A stretch of 64,000 nucleotides of DNA. Origin: Orobanche coerulescens (taxonomy: Eukaryota > Streptophyta > Magnoliopsida > Lamiales > Orobanchaceae). Of this stretch, positions 36,632-48,635 are shown piece after piece. Every line of letters begins with the position of its first letter. Within the stretch, counting starts at the first letter, position 1. The stretch covers positions 140,537,001 through 140,601,000 of the forward strand of contig CM065815.1 in NCBI GenBank assembly GCA_033398695.1. Reading direction: 5' to 3'. A program made the translations under genes and the position numbers. The notes below the pieces were generated by a model. The model was not told where the DNA came from. It saw only the letters and a list, made by a program, of their open reading frames with translations, and ran no database searches.

Positions 36632-36935
36632 CATGATACAGCTTTGTGTTATGGCTTCGGCCCTCATCGTGATACAGCTTCGTGCTGTGGCTTCGGCCCT
36701 CATTGTGATATAGTTTCGTGCTGTGGCTTCGGCCCTCATTGTGATACATCTCCATGCTGTGGCTTCGACCCTCATTGTGATACAACTTCGTGTTGTGGCT
36801 TCGGCCCTCATTGTGATACAGCTTCGTGCTGTGGCTTCAGCCCTAATTGTGATACAACTTCGTGTTGTGGCTTCATCCCTCATGTGATACAACTTCGGGC
36901 TGTTTGGCTTCAGGCCATTGTGATGATTTGCAGCT
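36632..36935. repeat. minisatellite, unit about 36 bp, about 9 copies
   Basis: Units of cttcgtgctgtggcttcggc plus ccatcgtgatacag-like spacers. Cys-rich or RAEATARSC-like open frames on both strands are repeat artefacts. Confidence 0.9.
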
Positions 36936-37709
36936 TTGGCTGAGTGGCTTTCAGGCCATTGTGATATTTTGCAGCTTCGGCCGAGGGCTTTTAGGCCATG
37001 TGTGATGTATTGGTGTTTCCGTTGGAGCCTTCGGGCATTGTGATTCGTATCTATTTCAGCTTTGGTTTGGTTAACCTTCGGGTAAATCGTTGTTGTGTTC
37101 TATATTGATGATTCGTTGTTGGGCACTTGTGTTCTAACCTGTTGAGCCGGTATTGATCATATAACGTGGGCATAAGTGTTTCGCGAATGCTCGGTTCTTA
37201 CCTTGGTTTGTGAGCATCTCGTACTATCATTTGTGTACCATTTGTTTTGCCTTTCGATGCATATCATGTTGTACATGTATTCGATATTCATTATCTGGAT
37301 GACTGACCCCGTGGGTCCGGAACATGTTTTCATGTTTTAGGTATTTGCAAGGAGAGAGTTGAGATACAGGGGCATGACGATGGCGACGAGGCATTCGAGC
37401 GATACTAGTCCCGAGTTGTTTCAGTGTTCATGTCGGACAGTCAGTTTGGAGTGTTCTCCAGTTTGTCAGTTGTTGTCATTTTATGTTATCCGAGCAAGGC
37501 TCGTGGATGATGTTGTATTTTTATTTTCACCATTTGGGTCCATCATTATCATTGAAATTCCACATCGGAATATTGTGTCGGATATCATAGTAGGGACTGT
37601 GATTTTCCTTTTGGTCAGATTGATGTATGTTAGTCGTGTTCGCCTGGTGGATCTCCTGGCGTGGGGTCCACGGTACTGTAATAACCCAATTGGATTTTGG
37701 GGTGTTACA

Positions 37710-37735
37710 GAAGATAGTATCAGAGAAATAGGTTG
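37710..37735 (+). other. primer-binding site of element A
   Basis: GATAGTATCAGAGAAATAGG directly after the LTR end is a diverged form of the initiator-Met primer site TGGTATCAGAGC. Confidence 0.65.
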
Positions 37736-37920
37736 TGAGATACCTGATATGTGAGTTATGTGGCTCTACCGACGCGGTAGTAGTGGGGATGTCAGGTTAT
37801 GACAATCTGGACAGTCGGGTTTTGTGAGTCGTAATAGTTGGACGACTGTATGAGTCATTCTTTCATCGAGTTGTCGCCAGTGAAGACTAGTATCGCAAGA
37901 CCTTGAAGCTTCGTATGACC

Positions 37921-38436
37921 TGTGTAAGGACTCGATTCTCTTTTATGTTCATACATTCATTATGTCATTGATTATACATGTTTTGTTGAAACCTGTATGT
38001 GACATTAATGGTACGATTGACTTATGATTAATTGTTTTGGACCTTGTGAGCTCTGTATTGGCTATGATTAGCATGATTGATGTGATTGTTTATCTGTTGA
38101 GTATGTATACTCTTGTTTGGATATTGACTTAGCATTATGGATTGGCTGTTGAGGTGTATTTGAGCTACGATCATGATCTGTGTAAGGACCTGATTCTCTT
38201 TTATGTTCATACATTCATTATGTCATTGATTATACATGTTTTGTTGAAACCTGTATGTGACATTAGTGGTACGATTGACTCATGATTAATTGTTTTGGAG
38301 CGTGTGAGCTATGTATTGGCTATGATTAGCATGATTGATGTGATTGTTTATTTGTTGAGTATGTATACTCGTGTTTGGATATTGACTTAGCATTCTGGAT
38401 TGACCGTTGAGGTGTATTTGAGCTACGATCATGATC
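37921..38436. repeat. 258-bp tandem duplication in the gag leader
   Basis: Two copies, 37921-38178 and 38179-38436, both starting tgtgtaagga and ending gctacgatcatgatc, lie just before the gag start of element A. Confidence 0.9.
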
Positions 38437-38454
38437 GAACGTTATTCTTTCACT

Positions 38455-39717
38455 ATGGAAAGAGGAACCCGAGGACGTGACAGAGGGGGTAAAGGCTACA
38501 GAGCGGGCTAGAACCCAGAACCTCATGTTTATGCACGTGTGGATGCCGAGATGGATCAGAGTTCGGCCGGTGGTGTTACCTATGCGACCGATTCCCCTTT
38601 AGGACTTCATACTCGAGAAGTCGATCAGATGGAGAGTGGACACATCGACCCTTTCTTGGTTATGAGGGGCATGATGGCCCAGATGACTCTGATGACACAT
38701 ATAGTGGATACCATGCAGACCTCGATGGTTCGTGGCTCACCGCAGCAGGGATTACAGGTGCCGTTTCATGGCAGACTGGGGAAGTGAGTCAGATTATTGG
38801 CGATATCTCTCGTTAGAGGTCGTCTATTTTTGAGGGTTCGTCGGAACCAGCTGACATTGTTCATTGGCTTGAACATTTTGATAAACTCTTCGACATGGTT
38901 CAGTGTCCGGAAGAGAGTAAGGTGGCAGTAGCGGCTTATTACTTGAGTAAGGGCGCTTATACTTGGTGGCTTTCGGTGAAACCCACCGATCGTGATTGTG
39001 CTTGGGGCGAGTTCAAGACTCTCATGTTAGATAGGTATTATCCGGCTCCACTTTGTGAAGCCAAGTTGTCCGAGGTTTTGAACCGAATCCGTGGAGGAGG
39101 AGGGTGTTGTTGTCATTGCTGAGAAGTTTCATGGACTTTTTCATTTTGCTTCATCTATTATCCATACTGAGGCGGATAAGATCAAGTATTTTATCAAGAG
39201 GCTAAACCTGTATTTGAGGATGCAGTTGTTCAATCATAATTGTAACTCACTTGGTGAATTCATTGAGAAAGCTCTTAGATCAGAGCTTTTGATCAAGGAG
39301 CTTGCTCGGAAGAACCCTTCCATTTCTTCTGGTGAGAGGACTAGGATGCCGGTTCGTTCAGAGGTACATCGGGCTCCAACGTCCATGAGGTCGTTTTCTA
39401 GTCGTCTTCGTGCTGGAAAAGCATCTTTCTCTCAGACGACGAGTTCGACTGTTGTTTTCTTTAACTGTGATTCAGCAGTGCATGTTAGCACTCGTTGTAC
39501 GGTGCCAGCTTTTGTTTGTCATTCATGTGGGAGTCAGGGACACCTTCAGAAATACTGTAGGAGTTCTAGCGCCAGTAGATCTCAAAAGAGGTCACGGACC
39601 TCGAGAGATTTTGTTACTCCAGTCTGTACTTCATCCAAGGGGTCCTATCAGGCTTTGGGAGCCAGAGGTAAGGACAACCGAGGAGAAGCAGCGAGCTCGG
39701 ATTTGGGTCTTTCTTGA
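38455..39717 (+). pseudogene. degraded gag of element A
   Basis: Capsid-type protein for packaging element RNA. From the ATG at 38455 the basic start (MERGTRGRDRGG) meets a TAG at 38509. The frame continues to a stop at 38785-38787, and the gag core is then read in another frame: IVHWLEHFDKLFDMVQ, AAYYLSKGAYTWWLSV and FKTLMLDRYYP (38850-39090). A further frameshift near 39090 leads to EKFHGLFHFASSI and a zinc knuckle CHSCGSQGHLQKYC (CX2CX4HX4C) near 39510-39560; a preceding first knuckle is decayed. The frame ends at 39717 and no protease or polymerase follows up to the right LTR. Confidence 0.75.
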
Positions 39718-40465
39718 ATCAATGAGATGGAGGAGATCGATGATCTGGAGGATATCGATGTTGGGTACACTTGAGATATAGCCTTGATTTGTGTATTCCT
39801 TTCTTTGATTTTCGGATTAATGTTTAACTTAATCTGTAATAATGTATTATGGTTGTGAACCATTTGTTGTTAACCTATCTTATAATGATAGTATTTGGGA
39901 ATCTTGAGATTTGAGGTCGTTTGATGATTTTCTTTCCTTTTGATGTTGTACCCGAGATTTTGTGATAATCTGGGGAATTTTTCATTGTGATTCGAGACGT
40001 CAAGTCGTGAGGACTTGGGCGTGCGACTGATATGGTCCTGAGGACTATATATGTTTTATTGTTGTCCTTTTGTGGCGTGAGTCAGTGATTGCGTGGGCGT
40101 CCGATGATGACGAGAACGGGGAAGTATACACCGATGATTGTAGACATGTACAATGGGCGGCTCCCGCACGGTGTGTACGCCGGTGTTACAAGTCATGCGG
40201 GTGGTACGACTTTCTGGCTGGTCTCTAGCGGAGGAGTCATGATTTGACTGATCTCACACTTGGTTGAGTGTTTTATCACTTGATTTTCGCCTTGTTCAGG
40301 CAGAGGAGACACGGGGACCCGAGGGGTTGGCCCATTTGCTCAGGCGAAGTGGTTCGCATTGAGGAGTATTTCTGGAGATGTTGTTTTCAGATCCGGTTGG
40401 ATAGTTCATATTCCAAACTGTGTACCCTTAGTTTTGGGGACAAAACTCTTTTTAAGGGGGGAATA
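39718..40465 (+). other. 3' internal region and purine tract of element A
   Basis: No coding. The conserved ttttggggacaaaactc followed by AAGGGGGGAATA (to 40465) is the usual polymerase-end and polypurine-tract signature before the right LTR. Spaced cccgcacggtgtgtacgccgg motifs near 40160 resemble those in the interior of element C. Confidence 0.6.
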
Positions 40466-40743
40466 TGTAATATCCGGGGGTAATTTTTTTTGTTTTACTA
40501 TTGTCTTGTGTATTCATTTGGAATTGTACAAGAGCTGGTGTATTTGAATGATACAATGTATATTGTATTGGGTTATTTCGGAATCAAAATATTTATGCTT
40601 GTCGTCGGTATTGTATTCGTCGTTTGGATGTTGCTTAGTGAGTTTGGATTTTTGGCTGTGTACTAGCCACAGCGTATGTTATATGTCCAGTATTACGTAC
40701 GCTACATATGGTATGTTACGTACGTTAAACTATGCTAGTTACG
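40466..40743 (+). repeat. right LTR of element A, truncated
   Basis: Matches the first part of the left LTR (25200 onward) up to gttaaactatgctagttacg, where element C begins (its TGT is at 40744-40746). Confidence 0.85.
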
Positions 40744-40746
40744 TGT

Positions 40747-41978
40747 TGTTGTTGCCCAAAATATTTATCCGAAGATTAATACTGCTGGAAGACGGACAAC
40801 AAACAACAATTGCGGGAGCACTTCCGAGAGAAGACAAATAATACAAGATTTACCGGGTTTGTTAGGCCCGGGCTTGAATGCTCTCGCGAGATGTTATTAA
40901 TACGAATATTCGTGGATACAAGTATTAATGAGAGAAATCTAAATACAATGAGTGTAAAAAGACTCTGTTAATCCGGCTCTTGAACGAAGCTTGGTGTTCT
41001 TCGTCCCTAGATAATGTCTTTGGATGAGATAGTAGGGAGAAGTAAGACCGAAAGATAGCTGTTGCCAAGAGTTGGAGATTAGCCAAGTGTGTGTATTTTG
41101 CTTCTGTATAGTGTGAAATCCGAAGGGAGTTGAAGAAGTGTCCAAGTGCAGGGTGCCTTTGCTTATATAGGGGCAAATGGGTCACGTCTGTAGTGGCCGA
41201 TCGTCACGGCTAATATAATAAGGTGCCGATCGCCCGCGGCCAATATAATAATGTGCCGATCTCACGGGCCGGGCTAAAGTCCAAGTAAGATCTTGGATGT
41301 CGGGCTAAAGTCGAGGAAGAGGCCGCCAGTGGCGGTCCAGTAAGGGGCCAACACGCGTCCGGAGTTAGTCAACATGCGGCCCTACTGACAAGCTTTCGGC
41401 GGCTTGTCGGCTGGTGGAGAGAATATGCCAGACTGTGGTCAATGGCCCGAGATTCGCGGATCTTGTCTCGGTCCTTGCACGTGGTGCCAGTCTCAAGGTT
41501 CGGCCTTCGCCGACTGGATGGCCATCGGTGGAGATCGACATGAGGCAGTCGTCTCTAGCTGATCATCCGAGGTCGTCATCGGCTGGTGGATGGAGGTCGC
41601 CAATGATCGGTCACCAAGTGTAGGTCGCCAGGTGCCGAGAGACGGTCGGTCTCCAAGGGTAGGTCGGCAAGTGCCGAAGGATGGTCGTCCGGTTGCCGAT
41701 CGCCAAGGGTCGGTCGCCGAGTCTGCAGAGATGATCGTCCGTTAGTAGATCGCCAGGAGTCGGTCGCCGAGTATCGAGAGGCGATCGTATCCGAGGTTGA
41801 TCGCTCGATACCGGGACTTGTCCTGGGACCTTAGGTTGGTCGATGCGGCTTGTCCATTGGCCGAGGCTCGGCCGCTGAGTCGGTGATCGGCAGATCCGCC
41901 TTGGCCGCTCGGCAGTAACTCGGTCGCCAGACCTACTAGTAGGTCGCACGTCGGAAGGTGTTAATTCTTGACACAACA
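40747..41978 (-). repeat. LTR of the minus gag-only element (3' LTR)
   Basis: 1232 bp. Minus-strand TATA box inside TTTGC...GCAAA arms (around 41155-41175 on the plus strand, gcttatatagggg). Confidence 0.92.
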
Positions 41979-42901
41979 ATTGCCCCCGCCTCGCTCTATG
42001 TTGAAGACATGGGGCGAGGTGGTTCTTCTTGGCGATCGTGTGCGGATGAGGACGGGCGATCTGAGCTGACTTAGGACTCGGACTTGGGCTATCACGGTCG
42101 ATTGGCTAGCTACCTTTCGGTCTTGTACCTGCAAAAACAACATTGGCCGATCCCCCATGGAAACTTGGTGGTTTCGCTTTGTTTGAGGAATTGTGCACAG
42201 TCGCGGAGATCGATGGACCGACTCCATGACCGTGTCTTGGTGCGCGAAGACAATGAGTGTCTCGTGACTCACTTTATTATGAGGGTCCTCTGTTAGGCTG
42301 CGCCTCGCCTCGTATTTAAACGAAGGGCGTGCGGTCTCGGTCTAGAGGAGTTCTTGCGCGGGGCAGCGTCGGATGAATCAACTCCACCTCTGCGGCTTGT
42401 TAGCTCTGCTTCCACCTCGGCCAGCCATGGAGATGGCCGACCTCGACGGTGTACGTTGAGACGGGGTTGTGGCATGTGTCCACTGATTAATGTTGGAGAG
42501 CCCTCAGACTACGCCGGCCTCGTATTTAAACGAAGGGCGGGCGATCTCGGCCGAAAGGGACCTTGCATGGACGAAGCAGCCGGTTCCATCGACTGCCAGG
42601 ACCATGGCTTTACGATGTGCGGTGGAGGCGATCTTATGCCTTAGTCCGTCATGTTATGTGCTGGACTGTAGATGGCGATCGTGTCCACCGGGTTGCTGAT
42701 GATGTAGCGATCTGGCCGGAAGACTGGTGATCGTCGCTCGGCGGCCGATCGCTTTATTCGTAGGTCGATATTGGCGATCGGGCGGCGGCTAGTCCGTCAT
42801 TTAAAATGGACTGTAGGCGGGGATCGAGTCCTCCGGTTCCGCTGGGTAGTAGCGATCGGGCTGGTAGACCGGAGGTCGCCGACGGCGCCGATCGATCTAC
42901 T
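41979..42901 (-). other. 3' internal region with conserved motifs and purine tract
   Basis: Complement of the purine tract at 41979-42000. Two copies of tcgtatttaaacgaagggcg (near 42310 and 42519) match tcgtttaaatacgaggcggg in the element at 10456. Minus-strand hairpins (AGTCC...GGACT near 42637-42665 and 42786-42812; CTCAT/GTGAG near 42265-42288) occupy equivalent places to those in that element. Confidence 0.6.
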
Positions 42902-44074
42902 CTAGCCGAGAAGAAGCCTTTGCCTGGACAGGAAATCTGCGGCTCTAGCCCGGAAGGCTGCGTAGGTCGTCGGTAGGGTCTTCGTGAGATGCCTGAACAT
43001 AGGCGAGAAACCCTGAAAACCTCCTAGAACCGCGTAGAGGGCGGTTTCATCGCTTACGGGCTCGCCGTTGAGGATGATCACGTCTACCCGGTCGATGTAG
43101 TCCGAGTCGGACTCTTCTTCCCCTTGCCTGATCCGCCACATGCGATGGGGACCTTCGCGAGCGGCCTGGTGGCGAAGTATTCGTGAAGACGTGCGCCGGC
43201 TCGTTAAAGGAGCCAATGGACCGAGGTGGCAATGAGGTGTACCACTGTGGCGAGGTCGTCCAGCGTCAGCCGGAAGATTCGGCCCCGCGTCGCGTCGGAG
43301 GCCCCACACCCGGTCATGGAGATGTTTAACATGTGACGGTGTGTTTGGGGTCCGATCGCCCACAGTACGGGTGTCCGAGGAGGAACGATCTTGTGCCGCA
43401 GGGGCGAGCTCGATGTCGATCGCGGCGGCTCGCTTGGCGGCGATCGTCTTCACGGCGCCGCCCGGATTGCGAGAGCGCCCTCACGTCGTCGATCGGCGTT
43501 GCATTGCGGCAATCGCCGCGGCTCATTTGCGGATCGGCTTTGGGAGCGGGGGCCGAGGCGATCGTGTACCGACCTCTGGACCCATGCCGCCGACCTCGGG
43601 AATTTGGCGGGGAGCCAGGCGGCTGGATCGCCTTGTGGGAGCCGGGTAGGCCGAGCTCTGGTGACGGATACCAACTCCGTCGTCTCGTAGCCGAGGCCGG
43701 GCGCCCGGTCGCTGTGTCGGGTCCGCCAGGCGATCAGCAGACGTGCCCCGGCTCGAGCGCCTCTTCTTGCGGGCGAGAGCCTCTGGCGCTCGCTCGGCAG
43801 TAGTGCCTTGAGCTTCGCTTGATCTTCGGCGGGAGACAGGGGTGATAGCCGGAGCGCGTCGAGAGCACTCCGTCGCTCCCGAAGGACGGCTATGGCCTCT
43901 TCGATCTGTTCATTGGTTGGGCCGATCGAGCGAGAGGCTCGGGCCGCCTTCCGGGACGGGTCGAGCGTCTCGATCGCGGCGGCTACCTTCCACCATCGGC
44001 TGCGGCTCGATGGGGACGGAGCAGGGGTCCGCCGGCTGGTCAGTGGCTTTCTTCGACGCGGAGGCGGAAGACAT
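42902..44074 (-). pseudogene. degraded gag of the minus gag-only element
   Basis: From an ATG at 44074 (MSSASASKKATDQ) the minus strand encodes gag pieces in several frames. The best preserved is in 43453-42902: YIDRVDVIILNGEPVSDETA, FSPMFRHLTKTLPTTYAAF and ADFLSRQRLL. These match, residue for residue in many places, the gag at 12600-12780. The gag core upstream is frame-shifted, and no His/Cys box was found in frame. No polymerase is present. Confidence 0.7.
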
Positions 44075-44185
44075 GTTTTCTGAAGGATTTCTTTGAAGTG
44101 CAGTAAGTGTCACTTCAAGTATCTGCCCCGAGAACAGTGAGTGTTCTTCGGGATGGTAGGTATAAAAAATCGAGGGTTGGATTCC

Positions 44186-44203
44186 CCTTCCTCTAGCGCC
44201 AAT
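44186..44203 (-). other. primer-binding site region
   Basis: On the minus strand reads ATTGGCGCTAGAGGAAGG, the counterpart of 11416-11435. Confidence 0.75.
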
Positions 44204-45434
44204 TGTTGTTGCCCAAAATATTTATCCGAAGATTAATACTGCTGGAAGACGGACAACAAACAACAATTGCGGGAGCACTTCCGAGAGAAGACAAATAATA
44301 CAAGATTTGCCGGGTTTGTTAGGCCCGGGCTTGAATGCTCTCGCGAGATGTTATTAATACGAATATTCGTGGATACAAGTATTAATGAGAGAAATCTAAA
44401 TACAATGAGTGTAAAAAGACTCTGTTAATCCGGCTCTTGAGCGAAGCTTGGTGTTCTTCGTCCCCGCCGATAATCTGCTGGATGAGATAGGCCGGGAGAA
44501 GTAAGACCGAAAGATAGCTGTTGCCAAGAGTTGGAGATTAGCCAAGTGTGTGTATTTTGCTTCTGTATAGTGTGAAATCCGAAGGGAGTTGAAGAAGTGT
44601 CCAAGTGCAGGGTGCCTTTGCTTATATAGGGCGTAGGGTCACATCTGTAGTGGCCGTCGCTCACGGCTAATATAATAAGGTGCGATCGCCCGCCGCCAAT
44701 ATAATAATGTGCCGATCTCTGCTGTCGGGCTAAAGTCCAAGTAAGATCTTGGATGTCGGGCTAAAGTCCAAGGAAGAGGCGCCCACGGTGGCGGTCGAAG
44801 AGGCGACACGCGTCGGAGTCGGGCCAACATGCGGCCCTACTGACAAGCTTTCGGCGGCTTGTCGGCTGGTGGAGAGAATCTGCCAGACTGTGGTCAATGG
44901 CCCGAGATTCGCGGATCTTGTCTCGGTCCTTGCACGTGGTGCCAGTCTCAAGGTTCGGCCTTCACCGACTGGATGGCCATCGGTGGAGATTGACATGAGG
45001 CAGTCGTCTCTAGCTGATCATCCGAGGTCGTCATCGGCCGGTGGATGGAGGTCGCCAATGATCGGTCACCAAGTGTAGGTCGCCAGGTGCCGAGAGACGG
45101 TCGGTCTCCAAGAGTAGGTCGGCAAGTGCCGAAGGATGGTCGTCCGGTTGCCGATCGCCAAGGGTCGGTCGCCGAGTACCGAGAGATGATCGTCCATTAG
45201 TAGATCGCCAGGAGTCGGTCGCCGAGTATCGAGAGGCGATCGTATCTGAGGTTGATCGCTCGATACCGGGACTTGTCCTGGGACCTTAGGTTGGTCGATG
45301 CAGCTTGTCCGCTGGGCTGAGGCTCGGTCGCCAGGTCGCTGATCGGCAGATCCGCCTTGGCCGCTCGGTAGTAACTCGGTCGCCAGTCCTCCTAGTAGGT
45401 CGCCTGTCGGAAGGTGTTAATTCTTGACACAACA
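44204..45434 (-). repeat. LTR of the minus gag-only element (5' LTR)
   Basis: 1231 bp, starts TGTTGTTGCCC and ends GACACAACA. Near-identical to 40747-41978 apart from clustered differences around 44630-44830. Confidence 0.92.
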
Positions 45435-45436
45435 CG

Positions 45437-47967
45437 TGTAACACCCCCAAAACCTTACGGGAGTATTACACGCCGTGGGCCCCGCGCCGGAACCCACCAG
45501 GCTAAAAACCAATTACAAAAACGCCCAAAAAGGCCGATGACGGTAGTATTTTTCAAAACTCACAAGATCATTTGAAAACACCAACTACCGTCAAGATAAT
45601 CAAGGCCAAAAACTCGGTTAAGGGAATCGGTTTTTGAAATCAAACTCAGTTGGCATAAAGCCGAAAGCCATTTGAAAGAACTCACACAGCGGATAAAAAT
45701 ACAGTCCAAGATACATATACATCAATAATAATATACACAAACAAAATACACGATTCCCCAACAATATGCCATAGCCAGTATCGTCCGGAATCCTCGCTTC
45801 ACGACCGCTACCATCAAAGTTCTCAATACCTGAAAAACAAGTCCCACAACGGGGTCAGCAATAATGCCCGACAAATAACCGCAAGTACATAAACATAAAT
45901 ATTCACATGCCATGCATCATGAGAATAATAACCTCAACGATAACCTTACCACTTCCGGTAATCCAACGATTCTCATCAAAATCCCAATATCACGATAATA
46001 CCACATAATACCTCAATACCGAATACCTTCCCGTACACAATCTTCTATGTACGATTACCACAAAACATACCTCTATCCGGACTTCCTTCCGAAATGTATA
46101 CCATAGACCAAGAATATCCAAAATGACATCAACAATATCCGAATACTACAATCTTCCCAAGATTGTCCAAGTATCTCAACAATCATCAACTGTGCATTCT
46201 AATCCTTTTAGAACATCACTGAACATTCACAATATGCAATACAACATAAAATACTTATGAAATGTAAATGGAATTACTCATCAAAACATTACAACCGAAC
46301 AAGTAAACACTTGCCTGGATACCAACACGACAAAACCAACACCGAACTCGTCGCCCTCGTCTACGAGCTCTTCAGCCCCGACTGGACGGAATCTACGGCT
46401 TTTCACCGCGACAAAATGATTATACCTATTGGTTAATCAACCTAGAACAATAATCATATCAATAATCAAACCAACTTGGTAACAATGATCATAACATATT
46501 CAATCCTAATTCAACCTCATATCAAGATTCATCTCATCTAAATCAACCACTATCATCACTATGATTTAGAATATCATCTTAAATCAGTTAAACGAATTAT
46601 CAAATCATCATAGTCATCATATGGCCTCAAGAACATCAAGAACTCTATGATTCCATAATCATAATCATCATAATCAAGGCATTTGATCATCAATTCATTA
46701 TCTCCCCTTAACAAAATTCCCATAATTACCAAGAATCATCACAAAAATATCAATTCAACCATCATTCATACGAAAACGTGTAGAATTTTCCAAGTTCTAC
46801 TCATTGAGACATTTCATCGAATACTTTGAAGGCATAGTCCAATTCAATCGATTATTCAAAGGAATACTCGAATTTGTTCCACAAAACTTCAAGGTTAATG
46901 AATGATTACGAGTTTACAACAAATTTCCATCAATAATCTGAATCAAAACGAATCAAATCGGCCAAAATACCAAGAAACCTCAAGAACATCCAAAAACCAA
47001 AAGTTTAGGTGTTCTTACCTTCGATCCGGGTGGAGATGATGTTAATACATGAATAAAACTTCCAAAACATGTTGTTACATGATGATCTTACTCAAATCCA
47101 TCCACTTTTGCTGAAGGAATCGCGAAAAAACGAAGAAGAATGAAAAATGCCCAAGATGACTCGGTCCAGGCCTTATATAGGCCGATCCCTGCCGGCACCT
47201 TACGTACGTAACCGGCAGGTGCTTACGTACGTAGCCGGCCGTGGCCTACCCTACTACCCAGTTTGGCCGACATCATTTCGTACGTAACCGGCAGCTGCTT
47301 ACGTACGTAACGGTCCCTTACGGCCGTAACCGGTCGGTACCTTACGTACGTTATCGGCCAGTCCTAGCCCCCAACGAGTCACTGCCGACCGCGATCGGCC
47401 ATCCATGCGAGTCACTGCCGACCATGATCGGCCATCCCAGCGAGTCACTGCCGACCATGCTCGGCCACTACAGGTCCTCTCGGCCACGACTCGGTCAGCC
47501 GCCCCGTAACGTACGTAACACTTATTCCGTTGCGTACATAATACGTACGTTGACTTGCTACAGTATTATACTCGTATTACATACGTAATACACCCTGTAT
47601 AACGTACGTAAATCCATCCGTTGACTCACCTGTCCACATCTACGCCGAAAGCCGCCGACCACGGGCCCCAACTGTCCGATTCCTCTTGTTACGTACGTTA
47701 TGTACACTATATAACGTACGTAGGCTAACACATTTTACGTACGTAAGCTCCAAGGCTTAACGTACGTAATGACTTTTATACTTAGCCAAAAATTCAACTG
47801 TTCCTGTCCGACGTCACGACATACTAAATACGAACATACGGCAAAATCAATACATATACTCAATTCAATAACATTATCAAACGTTCAAAACGTCCTCGAG
47901 CATAATTAACCATCCATGATATCCAATATATAAACGAAAAATATATCCGAAAAATCGGGGTATTACA
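45437..47967 (-). repeat. left LTR of element C
   Basis: 2531 bp. TTACGTACGTAA-type palindromes are dense at 47200-47770, just upstream (in element sense) of a TATA box inside GGCCTTATATAGGCC (47169-47183). Terminal stem GTGGG/CCCAC at 45475-45497. Confidence 0.9.
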
Positions 47968-48635
47968 CTCTACCCCCCTTAAAAATAAGTTTCGTCCTCG
48001 AAACTTGCAATCACTCGCACAAACAACATTTCAACGGAAAATCCAAAATCACCAAGATAACCAAGAATTATCGAATAATCCGAACAACATACTTACAGGT
48101 CAGTGAAGACTAAGATCTCCCGTGATACTAGCATATGACACTATTTCAAAAATCTCGACACAACAAGAATGCCAAAACAGGAATAATCACAATTTGAAAA
48201 CGATTGGTCTCCGCCAAGACCACACCAAGTTTAGAGCACTGTCGAGTTTTGTGGGATCTGTGATGCTGTGTCTCCTCACCTAAAGCGCATGAGCCGCTCC
48301 TTGTCACATGCACGTATCACCGGCGTTCCACTCCACATCGAAAGCCGCACATTGCACGTGCCTCGCACCGGCGTTCACTTCCCGATTGGAGCCGCACATT
48401 GAACATGACCACGGCACCGGCGTTCACTCCCTGCCTCGTCGGTCTCGGAAACACTAATAATCCCCAAACCCACACATCACCACGACAGTACTCAGAAAAT
48501 CACACAGAACCAAAACAACACAGTCCAAAATAGCCAGAAATCCAGCTACACAAAAATCACACAACTACCACACTGGTAGAGCCACATAACACACATGCCC
48601 GGTTATCACAAAACCATGGGCTCCGATACCATATT
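47968..48635 (-). other. residual interior of element C
   Basis: Holds the complement of the purine tract, the aagtttcgtcctcgaaac motif typical of the polymerase end, two or three spaced caccggcgttcac repeats (48330-48440), and the complement of the primer site TGGTATCGGAGCC. No protein coding. Confidence 0.75.

Larger units (their letters stand above)
25200..37709 (+). repeat. left LTR of element A, interrupted by element B
   Basis: LTR sequence is 25200-26741 and 35349-37709, about 3.9 kb once element B (26742-35343) and one copy of its target duplication are removed. The first part holds acgtacgt-type palindromes (25420-25720) and a TATA-like ATTATAAATA near 25747. The second part holds three separate tandem-repeat blocks. 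Hairpin GACCC-CGT-GGGTC is at 37305-37317 and a terminal stem GTGGA/TCCAC at 37647-37671. Confidence 0.82.
25200..40743 (+). mobile_element. Ty3-type LTR element A (gag only; nested and truncated)
   Basis: The left LTR starts TGTAATATTCTGGGG at 25200 and ends GGGTGTTACA at 37709, interrupted by element B. A primer site (GATAGTATCAGAGAAATAGG) follows. Internal 37710-40465 carries only a degraded gag, then a purine tract and the start of the right LTR (TGTAATATCCGGGGG at 40466), which is cut at 40743 by element C. The pairing is shown by the shared first 270 bp or so of both LTRs. No protease, reverse transcriptase or integrase remains, so it is non-autonomous. Confidence 0.85.
40747..45434 (-). 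mobile_element. second gag-only LTR element (related to 10456-15126)
   Basis: LTRs 40747-41978 and 44204-45434; perfect target duplication cgtgt (40742-40746, 45435-45439). Orientation is minus: the complement of the purine tract (attgcccccgcctcgc) follows the left LTR, and the complement of the primer site (cctctagcgccaat) precedes the right LTR. The interior holds a frame-broken gag and the same conserved 3' motifs as the element at 10456. It inserted exactly at the junction of elements A and C, within the first three bases of C. Confidence 0.93.

Noticed and set aside
36530..36943. Cys-rich plus-strand and RAEATARSC-repeat minus-strand frames
   Set aside because: Translation artefacts of the about 36-bp minisatellite.
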